NCBI GenBank assembly: GCA_026390135.1
Contig: JAPLGN010000006.1
Coordinates: 1 to 64,000, forward strand
Length of the DNA stretch: 64,000 nt
Origin: Campylobacterales bacterium
Lineage (GTDB): Bacteria > Campylobacterota > Campylobacteria > Campylobacterales > Sulfurimonadaceae
Direction of reading: 5' to 3'
Shown here: one piece after another, positions 23,163-31,140 of the stretch
Layout of the letters: every line of letters begins with the position of its first letter
How positions within the stretch are numbered: the stretch's first letter is position 1
Notes under the pieces: model-generated
What the model was told of the DNA's origin: nothing
The model's database searches: none
The model's input: only the letters and a program-made list of their open reading frames with translations
Position numbers and translations under genes: made by a program

Positions 23163-23612
23163 ATGGATATGAAACAAATTAAGACATTAGTACAAGAGTT
23201 TGACGCAAGCACTCTTTCAAAATTAAAAATCACTTTAGATGCTTTTTCGATTGAGTTGGAAAAAAATGTTGGTGTTGTCAGTGCACCTGTTATGATGGCA
23301 GCGCCTGCAGTAGCAGTAACCGCACCCGCTCTAGCAGCAGTTAGTGCAGATTCTGTATCTGTACCACTTAGTGGTGACGCGATTTTATCACCGATGGTTG
23401 GGACGTTTTATTCTTCCCCTTCTCCTGATTCTCCTGCTTTTGTTAAAGTCGGTGATCGTGTTAAAAAAGGTCAAGTTGTTGCGATTTTAGAAGCAATGAA
23501 AATTATGAATGAGCTTGAAGCTGAGTTTGACTGTGAAATTCTTGAAGTATTAAAATCGGATGGGCAAGCAGTTGAATACGATATGCCGTTGTACACTGTT
23601 AAGAAGCTTTAA
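23163..23612 (+). CDS. accB: Biotin carboxyl carrier protein of acetyl-CoA carboxylase
   Basis: Carries carboxyl-biotin between AccC and the AccAD transferase in fatty acid synthesis. 149 residues: an N-terminal helical part, an Ala/Val/Pro-rich linker near 37-65, and a biotinyl domain with the EAMKIMNELEAE motif, whose lysine near 117 is biotinylated. TAGGAGCG precedes the ATG. accC starts 2 bases after its stop. Confidence 0.97.
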   Translation: MDMKQIKTLVQEFDASTLSKLKITLDAFSIELEKNVGVVSAPVMMAAPAVAVTAPALAAVSADSVSVPLSGDAILSPMVGTFYSSPSPDSPAFVKVGDRVKKGQVVAILEAMKIMNELEAEFDCEILEVLKSDGQAVEYDMPLYTVKKL

Positions 23613-23614
23613 TT

Positions 23615-24955
23615 ATGGCGGAAATTAAACGAATTTTAGTCGCAAACCGCGGCGAAATTGCTCTTCGTGCAATTCGTACGATTCAAGAGATGGGCAAAGA
23701 GGCAGTTGCCGTTTATTCGACTGCGGATAAAGATGCTTCCTATCTTAAGCTGGCGGATGCTGCTATTTGTATCGGTGCCGCGCCAAGTTCGAGCAGTTAC
23801 CTAAACATCCCCTCTATTATTGCTGCGGCAGAAATTAGTAACTGTGACGCCATTTTTCCAGGATATGGATTTTTGAGTGAAAATCAGAATTTTGTTGAGA
23901 TTTGTACCCATCACGGGATTAAATTTATCGGACCAACTCCTGAAGTTATGGTGATGATGTCGGATAAATCCAAAGCCAAAGATGTCATGATCGCTGCGGG
24001 TGTTCCTGTTGTTCCCGGCTCTGACGGTGCGATTAAAGACATTGCTGAAGCTCGTGTTCGTGCAAAAGAGGTTGGTTTTCCTATTATCCTCAAAGCAGCT
24101 GCAGGCGGTGGAGGGCGCGGTATGCGTGTTGTTGAAGAAGAAGGCGGTATTGAAAACGCCTTTTTAGCAGCAGAAGCAGAAGCGATTACGGCGTTTGGTG
24201 ATGGAACCATTTATATGGAAAAATTCATTAAAAACCCGCGTCACATTGAAGTCCAAATCATTGCGGATAGTCATGGTAATGTATTGCATATCGGTGAGCG
24301 TGATTGTTCTATGCAGCGTCGTCATCAAAAGCTGATCGAAGAATCTCCTGCGGTTGCGTTGACTCCTGAAATTCGTGCAGAACTTCATGCCTCCGCTGTT
24401 CGTGCAGCAAAGTTCATTAAATATGAGGGTGCCGGAACATTTGAGTACCTTCTAGATGCCGATAAGAATTTCTATTTTATGGAGATGAACACTCGTCTTC
24501 AAGTCGAACATACCGTATCTGAGATGGTAAGCGGATTGGATCTTATTGAGATGATGATTCGTGTAGCTGAGGGTGAAGTATTGCCATCCCAAGATACTGT
24601 GATTCTTAGCGGTCACTCTATCGAATGTCGTATCACAGCAGAAGACCCTATTAAATTCTTGCCATGCCCTGGTATGATCACCCAATGGATTGCACCGGGT
24701 GGACGTAATGTTCGTATCGATACTCATGTGCACGCAGGATACATGGTTCCTCCGACCTATGATTCAATGATTGGAAAACTTATCGTGTATGGAAGAGATC
24801 GTAATGATGCGATTGCTCGTATGCACCGTGCATTGAGTGAATTTACCGTCACAGGAATTAAAACAACGATTCCATTTCATCAAAAAATGATGAAAAATCC
24901 TGATTTTATTAACAACAACTTCGATACAAAATACCTAGAAAATTATAAAGGGTAA
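23615..24955 (+). CDS. accC: Biotin carboxylase subunit of acetyl-CoA carboxylase
   Basis: Carboxylates biotin on AccB using ATP and bicarbonate. 446 residues, the standard length. ATP-grasp features: the glycine loop KAAAGGGGRGMR near 153-164, ERDCSMQRRHQKLIEESPA near 229-247 and EMNTRLQVEHTVSE near 288-301 with catalytic residues. Directly after accB. The next element is an interrupted palindromic repeat and then a convergent gene. Confidence 0.98.
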   Translation: MAEIKRILVANRGEIALRAIRTIQEMGKEAVAVYSTADKDASYLKLADAAICIGAAPSSSSYLNIPSIIAAAEISNCDAIFPGYGFLSENQNFVEICTHHGIKFIGPTPEVMVMMSDKSKAKDVMIAAGVPVVPGSDGAIKDIAEARVRAKEVGFPIILKAAAGGGGRGMRVVEEEGGIENAFLAAEAEAITAFGDGTIYMEKFIKNPRHIEVQIIADSHGNVLHIGERDCSMQRRHQKLIEESPAVALTPEIRAELHASAVRAAKFIKYEGAGTFEYLLDADKNFYFMEMNTRLQVEHTVSEMVSGLDLIEMMIRVAEGEVLPSQDTVILSGHSIECRITAEDPIKFLPCPGMITQWIAPGGRNVRIDTHVHAGYMVPPTYDSMIGKLIVYGRDRNDAIARMHRALSEFTVTGIKTTIPFHQKMMKNPDFINNNFDTKYLENYKG

Positions 24956-24961
24956 GGCTCT

Positions 24962-25007
24962 CGTCATTCACCCGAGGGCACTTTGCCCGCGAAGGCGGGA
25001 ATCCAGC
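24962..25007 (+). repeat. Palindromic repeat with a 17-base insertion
   Basis: CGTCATTC and CCGCGAAGGCGGGAATCCAGC are the two parts of the repeat seen at 51682-51710, but here they are split by ACCCGAGGGCACTTTGC (24970-24986; the exact borders are ambiguous by a base or two). The insert contains its own hairpin, GGGCA-CTT-TGCCC. The element lies between the convergent ends of accC and the SurA-like gene. Confidence 0.7.
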
Positions 25008-25016
25008 TTCCTTTTA

Positions 25017-25850
25017 TTACGGCAATCTCAATACTTGAATATCAGCACTTAATCGTAATCGCGTAAAATAATCATTCAGAACTTGATTTCGTTTTTCTCC
25101 CATAATTGCATTACTAATTTGTGGTCGCACGGAGTCAAGATTTTCGGTAACAAGATTGGGTTTGTCTTTCATGTAAAAACTCATAAAGCCATTTTTCCCA
25201 TTGGGAAGGATAGGACCGAATTTACCCACTTCAATTTTATTGAGGATTTGGGACAGTTGGGGATTAATCGTTTTTGAAGGGATAGTTTCATCTTTGGAAG
25301 CTACGTTTTCAACATTTCGCATCGGGTCATCGATTTTGGTTTGCAGTGCTTCGGAAGAGGCAGCAATATAGGTCGTGACAACGTATTTTTCAGGTTGTGA
25401 AAATTCATCGAGATGAAGCTGATAATACTCCGCTTCTTCACTAGCGGTAGGTTGTGCCATTTTGGAAAATGCAATAGAGTTGTACAGCTTTTGCCCCGTA
25501 AGACTTTCTTCTAATTTTTCTTTTAGTTCGCTTTGACTAATCCCCCGTGCAGTTTGCATGGCATCCAAAAATTTTTCCATTGAAAGATTGTTTTGTTTCG
25601 CCATTCTCTCTAGCTCTTCTTGGACTTCGGCAGGAGTTACGGTAATCTTTTTTTCACTGGCTTCGAGTTGTTCAAGCTTTTTACGAATAAGGGTATCGGC
25701 ACTTTGTTGTGCTGATGTTTTACTTTGTTTCATTTCTTGTTGTACTTCATAGAGAGTGATAGGGCTGTTTTTGACCATGATGGCAACTCCGCCGATGGGT
25801 GCACTCCAAAGTGATGCAAGGAGTATGGATGAGAGTAGCAGTGAACGCAA
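25017..25850 (-). CDS. SurA-like periplasmic chaperone (C. jejuni Cj1289 type)
   Basis: 277 residues with a signal peptide of about 17-20 residues (cleavage after LLASLWSA or close by). The N-terminal chaperone region has the SurA-like start VAIMVKNSPITLYEVQQEM and a KKITVTPAEVQEELERMAKQN helix pair; the C-terminal part corresponds to a degenerate parvulin-like domain. Probably helps outer-membrane protein folding. The neighbours accC and gltX match the C. jejuni order as I recall it, where this gene is Cj1289. Whether it has isomerase activity cannot be told. Confidence 0.85.
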   Translation of the reverse strand: MRSLLLSSILLASLWSAPIGGVAIMVKNSPITLYEVQQEMKQSKTSAQQSADTLIRKKLEQLEASEKKITVTPAEVQEELERMAKQNNLSMEKFLDAMQTARGISQSELKEKLEESLTGQKLYNSIAFSKMAQPTASEEAEYYQLHLDEFSQPEKYVVTTYIAASSEALQTKIDDPMRNVENVASKDETIPSKTINPQLSQILNKIEVGKFGPILPNGKNGFMSFYMKDKPNLVTENLDSVRPQISNAIMGEKRNQVLNDYFTRLRLSADIQVLRLP

Positions 25851-25938
25851 TTGTTGCTCCTGAGGTAAAGTTCTCTATTTTACCCGCTTTTAACCTAGTC
25901 TTAACTAAAATTTGATAATTGTAAAAAAGGATCTTTTA

Positions 25939-27321
25939 ATGGTAGTAACACGTTTCGCCCCAAGCCCGACAGGATATTTGCACATTGGCGGTTTACGTAC
26001 CGCACTACTAAGTTACCTGTGGGCTCGTCGTAACGGCGGAAAATTTATACTCCGTATTGAAGATACCGATTTTAGCCGTAACGATGAAGCGGCAGCGCTC
26101 GCTATTGTCGAAGCGTTTAAATGGGTAGGACTAGAACATGATGGTGTTATCGAATATCAATCAAGCCGTTTAGCAATTTACCAAGAGTACGCTCAAAAGC
26201 TTCTGGATGAGGGGAAAGCATACAAATGTTATATGCCCAAAGAGGCGCTTGATAAGCTCCGAGAGGAGCAAGTTGCCAGTAAAGAACGTGCTAAATATGA
26301 CAATCGTTACCGAGATTTTACCGGAACTCCACCAGAAGGGTGCGAAGCGGTTATCCGTATCAAAGCGCCGCTAGAGGGGTCGATTACGGTTCATGACGGG
26401 GTTAAAGGGGATGTTGTTTTCAATGTTGCCGATATCTTGGATGATTTTATCATTGCTCGTGCAGACGGTACTCCGACTTATAATTTTGTCGTTGCAGTGG
26501 ATGATGCTTTGATGGGAGTGACGGATGTTATCCGAGGCGATGATCATCTCTCTAATACTCCTAAGCAAATCGTTGTTTATAACGCACTAGGTTTCCCTTT
26601 GCCTAAATTTTTCCATGTTCCTATGATCCACAATAGCGAGGGTAAAAAACTCTCAAAGCGCGATGGCGCAACTGATGTGATGATGTACAAAACGATGGGG
26701 TATACCCCTGAGGCCTTGCTCAATTTCTTGGTACGTTTGGGATGGAGTCATGGAGATCAGGAGATTTTTTCAATGGCAGAAATGCTAGAACTGTTCGATC
26801 CAAGAGACATTAACCGTTCGGCTTCCGTTTATAACACCGAAAAACTCGATTGGCTTAACAGTCATTATCTTAAAAATATGTCCAATGAAAAACTGTGTGA
26901 ATTGCTTGAATTTCATGGGGTGATGCTGATCAGTCATGATAAGCGCGAAATTTTGCTGGATGCAGTCAAAGAACGTGCAAAGACATTGGCAGAGATGGCC
27001 ATTTTGATCGGTGAGATTTTGGTTGCTCCGGCAGAGTTTGATGAAGCAGTGCTCAAAAAAGGCTACAAAGAGGAGAGCAGAGCTATTTTAGAAGCGTTTG
27101 CGCTCGCCTTGCAAAATGCATCAGAACTTCATTTGCCAAGTGATTATCATCATGTGATGGAGAGCGTTGTAGCACAGCTTGAAATTGGATTCGGTAAAAT
27201 CGGTCAGCCGTTACGCATTGCGTTATTGGGGAAATTATCAGGTCCGGGATTGGACAGTGTTATGGCAATTATCGGAGTTGAGGAGACATTGGCTCGAATC
27301 AATACGTTGATTCAGCGATAA
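25939..27321 (+). CDS. gltX: Glutamyl-tRNA synthetase
   Basis: Charges tRNA with glutamate. The ATG at 25939 follows AAGGATC and gives 460 residues; an upstream in-frame start at 25912 lacks a site. Class I motifs: RFAPSPTGYLHIGGLRTAL (HIGH variant HIGG) and KKLSKRDGATDV (KMSKR variant) near residue 236. Campylobacterota usually carry two GltX enzymes, one of which charges tRNA-Gln for amidation; by position this matches C. jejuni gltX2 (recalled). The sequence alone does not settle tRNA choice. Its end overlaps mqnA by 10 bases. Confidence 0.94.
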   Translation: MVVTRFAPSPTGYLHIGGLRTALLSYLWARRNGGKFILRIEDTDFSRNDEAAALAIVEAFKWVGLEHDGVIEYQSSRLAIYQEYAQKLLDEGKAYKCYMPKEALDKLREEQVASKERAKYDNRYRDFTGTPPEGCEAVIRIKAPLEGSITVHDGVKGDVVFNVADILDDFIIARADGTPTYNFVVAVDDALMGVTDVIRGDDHLSNTPKQIVVYNALGFPLPKFFHVPMIHNSEGKKLSKRDGATDVMMYKTMGYTPEALLNFLVRLGWSHGDQEIFSMAEMLELFDPRDINRSASVYNTEKLDWLNSHYLKNMSNEKLCELLEFHGVMLISHDKREILLDAVKERAKTLAEMAILIGEILVAPAEFDEAVLKKGYKEESRAILEAFALALQNASELHLPSDYHHVMESVVAQLEIGFGKIGQPLRIALLGKLSGPGLDSVMAIIGVEETLARINTLIQR

Positions 27322-28004
27322 CGTATTTCCCTCATCGAGGGATTTAACCCCCTCTCTTTTGCTTCTTTTAAAAACCGTTTGTACCCCTGTTTTTCTTTTT
27401 CACCGATTTTGTAACTGATGTACTGTAAATAATGGGTGATTTGTGCAGCCGTCAAATCAGATTTTCGGACATTTTCCATCAGAATATAATAGGGAATTTT
27501 CATTGGTTTGCGGATAAAAGCACGACTAAGACGTTTGAGCTCATTCGTATGATTATGGGTACATAAAAGGGCAAAGACAAACGGTAATCCTGTTTTCTCA
27601 TTCCAAATTTTTCCTAAATCGGTATGTTCCCCACCGCTGTAATAATAGCGTAACGCTTTATCGCCGATGAGAACTTCTCCCTGAATATTTAAGAGTTGGG
27701 CGAGGAGGTTTGAGGTTGCAGAATCGGTATCTTTTTTATTCTTATCACTGGGAAGAGATAAGACGCTTAGGACTTCTTTTTTAGCAACGATTCCGACATT
27801 GAAATGTGTGCAGTTACGAGCCGTAATGCTCGAAATAAAAGCGGCATCAATGCGTCGTGCGGCAAATGCACGGTTAAGAGTTGAGGGGACACCTTTGTGA
27901 TAATGAAGACTTTGCTGTGCTTGCGAGGTTCGAGCATAACGTTTCATAAAAACGTGAAAGGGTAAGAGATTAATAAAATCTATTTTTCCGAATATCACAA
28001 TCAA
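27312..28004 (-). CDS. mqnA: Chorismate dehydratase of the futalosine menaquinone pathway
   Basis: 230 residues with the MqnA pattern: FGKIDFINLLPFHVF at the N-terminus, GVPSTLNRAFAARRIDAAFISSI near 38-60 and GDKALRYYYSG near 119. The family dehydrates chorismate to 3-enolpyruvylbenzoate, the first committed step of futalosine-type menaquinone synthesis, which this phylum uses instead of the classical Men route. The first residues read IVIFG instead of the usual RIGRI. Divergent from moaD. Confidence 0.85.
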   Translation of the reverse strand: MIVIFGKIDFINLLPFHVFMKRYARTSQAQQSLHYHKGVPSTLNRAFAARRIDAAFISSITARNCTHFNVGIVAKKEVLSVLSLPSDKNKKDTDSATSNLLAQLLNIQGEVLIGDKALRYYYSGGEHTDLGKIWNEKTGLPFVFALLCTHNHTNELKRLSRAFIRKPMKIPYYILMENVRKSDLTAAQITHYLQYISYKIGEKEKQGYKRFLKEAKERGLNPSMREIRYR

Positions 28005-28026
28005 GACCTTTTCATATAAGAGGTGC

Positions 28027-28032
28027 TATTAT
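28027..28032 (+). promoter_or_regulatory. -10 box of moaD-moaE-moeA
   Basis: TATTAT with an upstream TGC, about 33 bases before the moaD ATG in the divergent mqnA/moaD gap. Confidence 0.45.
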
Positions 28033-28064
28033 ACTAAAAACTTCACTAACGTAAGGGTGTCTCA

Positions 28065-28286
28065 ATGGTGACAATCGAATTTTTAGGGCCGATTGGTCGT
28101 CCTAACCTAACTATGGAAGCATCAACGCTGCGTGATGTGGCTGAAGCGTTGAAACAAGATGATGAGATGGCGCAATGGATTGACAGCTGTGCGGTGGCAG
28201 TCAATGATACCTTGGTTGCCTCTTTGGATACGCTCTTAAGCGATGGCGATAAAATTTCCCTTCTTCCTCCTGTATGCGGAGGCTGA
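28065..28286 (+). CDS. moaD: Molybdopterin synthase sulfur carrier subunit
   Basis: 73 residues of ubiquitin-like fold ending in VCGG; the C-terminal glycine is thiocarboxylated and donates sulfur to precursor Z. IEFLGPIGRPNLTME opens the fold, and DKISLLPPVCGG is the usual end. It reads straight into moaE, and the three molybdopterin genes form one unit. Confidence 0.95.
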   Translation: MVTIEFLGPIGRPNLTMEASTLRDVAEALKQDDEMAQWIDSCAVAVNDTLVASLDTLLSDGDKISLLPPVCGG

Positions 28287-28288
28287 AG

Positions 28289-28735
28289 ATGTTGGAATTA
28301 CACGATGGGGCATTGAATGTACCTGAGATTTTGACCCGTTGGTATGCTGACGAAAGTACTAGTAATTACGGAGCCTATATCCCTTTTGTCGGAACAGTAC
28401 GTGATGAAGATGGGATCGAGGGATTGAGTTTCGATGTGTATGAACCGATTCTGAATTCGTGGTTTAATGCATGGGTAGCCAAAGCTGAACCTTTGGGCGC
28501 AATTCTTAAGATGGCACACTCTCGTGGAGATGTTTTGGTGCATGAATCTTCTTACATCGCCGCGGTATTTTCTCCGAAACGTCGTGTGGCCTTAGAGACG
28601 ATTGAACAGTTTGTCGAAGATTTCAAAGCATCCGCCCCTATTTGGAAATATGATCTTCGTGCAGGTAAACGACTCTATGCCCGTGAACGCTCAATGGCTA
28701 TTGCGGGGGCAGGATTATTAGGGAGCGATCAATGA
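28289..28735 (+). CDS. moaE: Molybdopterin synthase catalytic subunit
   Basis: 148 residues from the ATG at 28289, which follows GGAGGCTGAAG; an ATG at 28274 would overlap moaD. MoaE features: YIPFVGTVRDEDG near 32-44, HSRGDVLVHESSYIAAVFSPKR near 76-97 and an IWKYDLRAGKR C-terminal region with the active-site lysines. Works with MoaD to convert precursor Z to molybdopterin. Four-base overlap with moeA. Confidence 0.95.
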   Translation: MLELHDGALNVPEILTRWYADESTSNYGAYIPFVGTVRDEDGIEGLSFDVYEPILNSWFNAWVAKAEPLGAILKMAHSRGDVLVHESSYIAAVFSPKRRVALETIEQFVEDFKASAPIWKYDLRAGKRLYARERSMAIAGAGLLGSDQ

Positions 28736-29931
28736 TTTCGTATGAAACCTCTCAAAACATGATGAGCCTTTTGTCTATTGCAGCACTTCGAAGCGAACGT
28801 GTTTTTTTAAGCAATGCACTGGGACGAATTTTGGCAGAAGATATCACAGCTTCTGAAGATTATCCTACTCATCCCACTTCCGCTATGGATGGATATGCGA
28901 TGCTCCATGCTGATTTTTCAGACTATAAAGCATTGGCAATTTTAGGTGATAATCCTGCCGGTGCAGATGAAATTGATACCGTAGAGAATGGAATTTGCAT
29001 TAAAACTTTTACGGGTTCATTGATGCCAAAAGGTTCTGATACGTTGATTCCCATCGAAAATGTTTCAGTGCGCGAGGGACAAATCATTATCGAAAAACCA
29101 GTTCCATTCGGTTTTGCCGTCCGTCCCATAGGAGAGAGTTATCGAAAAGGTGAGGTTTTAATCCCAAAGGGGACTAAGGTCAAATTTGCAGAGATAGGAG
29201 TAATGGCTGGAATTAATCATGTGATGGTAAACGTTGTACAAGCTCCCCGCGTGAGTATTGTGGCAACTGGGAGCGAAATTTTAGATATTGGCGAAACGCA
29301 ACGTCATGCAGGTCAGATTCGCAGTTCCAACAGCTATACCCTTCAAGCATTGGTCGATGAACTTGGTGGTCAAAGTGTTCAAATGGGAATCGTCGGTGAT
29401 GATAAAAATACCATAATGTCACGATTTGAGGAAGCTCTCCGCTGTAGTGATATCGTCGTAAGTACGGGTGGTGTCAGCGTAGGCGATTACGATTTTGTCA
29501 AACACATCGTCCCTAAACTCGGAGCAGAGGTGATTTTCAAAGGGGTCAATATCAAGCCGGGTCAGCACGTTATGGTAGCACAGCGAGGAGAGAAGTTTAT
29601 CGTCTCCCTCCCCGGATTTGCGTACTCTTCAACGGTAACGTTCATCCTCTATGTAGCACCGCTTATTTCTCGAATGTTGGGAACTGCAAACCCCTACGAG
29701 CCCATTGAAGCAACACTCAAAGTCCCGTTTGCCAAGCGCTCAAATAAAAGTGAATTCACTGCTTGTAATCTCTCTTTTGAAGATGGACGTTATTGGGTTG
29801 ATTTTGAAGGCAAAAAAACAGGAAGCTCGGCTATTTTGACCAATCTTCTAGGAAGTTGTGCATTAATGATCTGTGGTGAAGATGATGGGGATTTGGAAGA
29901 AGGAACTTTGGTCCGCGTTATCAAACTATAA
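28732..29931 (+). CDS. moeA: Molybdopterin molybdenumtransferase
   Basis: Inserts molybdenum into adenylylated molybdopterin. 399 residues with the four-domain MoeA plan: TSAMDGYAM near 47, GSLMPKGSDTLIPIENV near 94, the MoCF-binding STGGVSVGDYDFVK near 243-256 and a C-terminal MoeA domain IV near 325-397. Last gene of moaD-moaE-moeA; a double palindromic element follows within 6 bases. Confidence 0.96.
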   Translation: MISYETSQNMMSLLSIAALRSERVFLSNALGRILAEDITASEDYPTHPTSAMDGYAMLHADFSDYKALAILGDNPAGADEIDTVENGICIKTFTGSLMPKGSDTLIPIENVSVREGQIIIEKPVPFGFAVRPIGESYRKGEVLIPKGTKVKFAEIGVMAGINHVMVNVVQAPRVSIVATGSEILDIGETQRHAGQIRSSNSYTLQALVDELGGQSVQMGIVGDDKNTIMSRFEEALRCSDIVVSTGGVSVGDYDFVKHIVPKLGAEVIFKGVNIKPGQHVMVAQRGEKFIVSLPGFAYSSTVTFILYVAPLISRMLGTANPYEPIEATLKVPFAKRSNKSEFTACNLSFEDGRYWVDFEGKKTGSSAILTNLLGSCALMICGEDDGDLEEGTLVRVIKL

Positions 29932-29936
29932 TTTTT

Positions 29937-29989
29937 GTCATCCTGAACTAGATTCAGGATCTTAGATTGCGGATCCAGTCCGCAATGAC
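29937..29989 (+). repeat. Composite palindromic repeat, two hairpins in an outer stem
   Basis: Outer arms GTCAT (29937-29941) and ATGAC (29985-29989) enclose two hairpins: ATCCTGAA-CTAG(A)-TTCAGGAT and ATTGCGGA-TCCAG-TCCGCAAT. As RNA or DNA it could fold into a three-way junction. It lies just after moeA and may act as its terminator. Confidence 0.75.
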
Positions 29990-30019
29990 AACTATTTAAC
30001 TATCTTCGTCTTTACTCTT

Positions 30020-30047
30020 CGTCATTCCCGACTAGATCGGGAATCCA
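30020..30047 (+). repeat. Palindromic repeat, CTAGAT-loop variant
   Basis: ATTCCCGA-CTAGA-TCGGGAAT flanked by CGTC and CCAT. It has the same outer sequence as the other ATTCCC...GGGAAT elements but a different inner stem and loop. Confidence 0.75.
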
Positions 30048-30092
30048 TCTCTCATTTCTACTTTTAGTATTCAACATAATCTAATATTTTTG

Positions 30093-30098
30093 TATAAT
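30093..30098 (+). promoter_or_regulatory. -10 box of the 30129 membrane protein gene
   Basis: TATAAT about 31 bases before the ATG at 30129; no good -35 element. Confidence 0.45.
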
Positions 30099-30128
30099 AA
30101 GCGATTGTTTTATTAAAGGTCGTACGAA

Positions 30129-30740
30129 ATGGCACCATGGATCATGCCGCTTTATATTTTTTCTGGAATCATTATGGCGATAGGGGCGTATCTGACGATC
30201 CGATACCGTCCTTACTGCACACTCAAAAGTCCTGAACGTGAAATTGCGATGGAGTTGCATCGGAAGAAGTTGATGAATGAATCGATGAATGTTGAGGAAG
30301 AAAATCAACACATGCGATATCAATCTAATTCAAAAATGTATATGTACGGAAGTTTTATCTTGTTTATTTCGGTCCCAATACATATTTTAATTTTTGCTGG
30401 TAATGAATGGTATCAATTGTCATTCCTCTACTATATTAGCTTGGTATGTTCGGTACCTGTAATGATATCAGGATTTAGCTACACCCCATTTTGTCATGAA
30501 GACTTACTTGCGTATTACATTTGGAAACGAGAATCTCAAAATTATTTATCACATATCAATGCATATTTAAAAAAAGTAAAGTCAATAATCCTGACAAAAG
30601 AGGAATTGAATTTAATCAAAAATGATGAATATCAAACTGATTTCTTTTTATCGGTTAGGTTTATATTGAACTTAGGTGTCGTTTTGTATCTACTTTTAGA
30701 CGTATGGTTTGGATTAAACGGTCGTTTGATAATAAATTAA
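30129..30740 (+). CDS. Membrane protein of unknown function
   Basis: Not recognised. 203 residues with likely membrane helices at about 4-24, 72-94, 102-124 and 172-194, and a charged loop near 38-66 (ELHRKKLMNESMNVEEENQH). AAAGG precedes the ATG and a -10 box lies upstream, so it is probably expressed. It stands alone between palindromic repeats and an ORF6N remnant. More AT-rich than its neighbours in its second half, which with its isolation suggests recent acquisition. Confidence 0.7.
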   Translation: MAPWIMPLYIFSGIIMAIGAYLTIRYRPYCTLKSPEREIAMELHRKKLMNESMNVEEENQHMRYQSNSKMYMYGSFILFISVPIHILIFAGNEWYQLSFLYYISLVCSVPVMISGFSYTPFCHEDLLAYYIWKRESQNYLSHINAYLKKVKSIILTKEELNLIKNDEYQTDFFLSVRFILNLGVVLYLLLDVWFGLNGRLIIN

Positions 30741-30832
30741 CACTCTTAAATGGCAAATAGCCATATTTTTTATCTTCCTCATTAGCTAATGTACAATCAT
30801 CACAATAGTATCCTACATGGTAAGGACTTAGT

Positions 30833-31111
30833 GTGAATGAGATTGCTATCATAGACGAACACAACATCCAAAACAAAATCTATACCCTTCGCGGGTTGCA
30901 GGTGATGTTGGACAGAGATTTGGCGGAGTTGTACGGGGTGGAATCCAAACGGTTAAACGAGCAGGTAAAAAGAAATTTTAATCGATTTCCCAAGCATTTT
31001 CGATTTTAGCTTACACAAGATGAGCGAGATGAACTGGTCGCAAATTGCGACCGGTTCTATTTGACACAGAATTTTGAACAGTCACTCTTCACCCTTCGAC
31101 ATACCCTATAG
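30833..31111 (+). pseudogene. ORF6N-domain protein remnant
   Basis: From a GTG preceded by AAGGA the frame reads 58 residues, including YTLRGLQVMLDRDLAELYGV and RLNEQVKRNFNRFP, the conserved start of ORF6N (KilA-N-like) phage/mobile-element DNA-binding proteins. A TAG at 31007-31009 stands where the family reads Gln (F-x-L-T). The frame then continues LTQDERDELV before running into a palindromic repeat and a stop at 31109. Point nonsense plus 3' truncation makes it non-functional. Confidence 0.75.
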
Positions 31112-31135
31112 GGCACGTGAGCTCAGGGCGAACGG
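31090..31135 (+). repeat. Palindromic CCCTTCG...CGAACGG repeat with an 18-base insertion
   Basis: CACCCTTCGACA and AGCTCAGGGCGAACGG are the halves of a short repeat common in many bacterial genomes (from memory). They are split here by TACCCTATAGGGCACGTG (31102-31119), which contains CCC-TATA-GGG. The element ends the ORF6N remnant and sits just past the MFS transporter stop. Confidence 0.65.
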
Positions 31136-31140
31136 AAAGA

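Noticed and set aside
30833-31111. Prophage
   Set aside because: Only one broken ORF6N fragment is present; no integrase, structural or replication genes lie around it.
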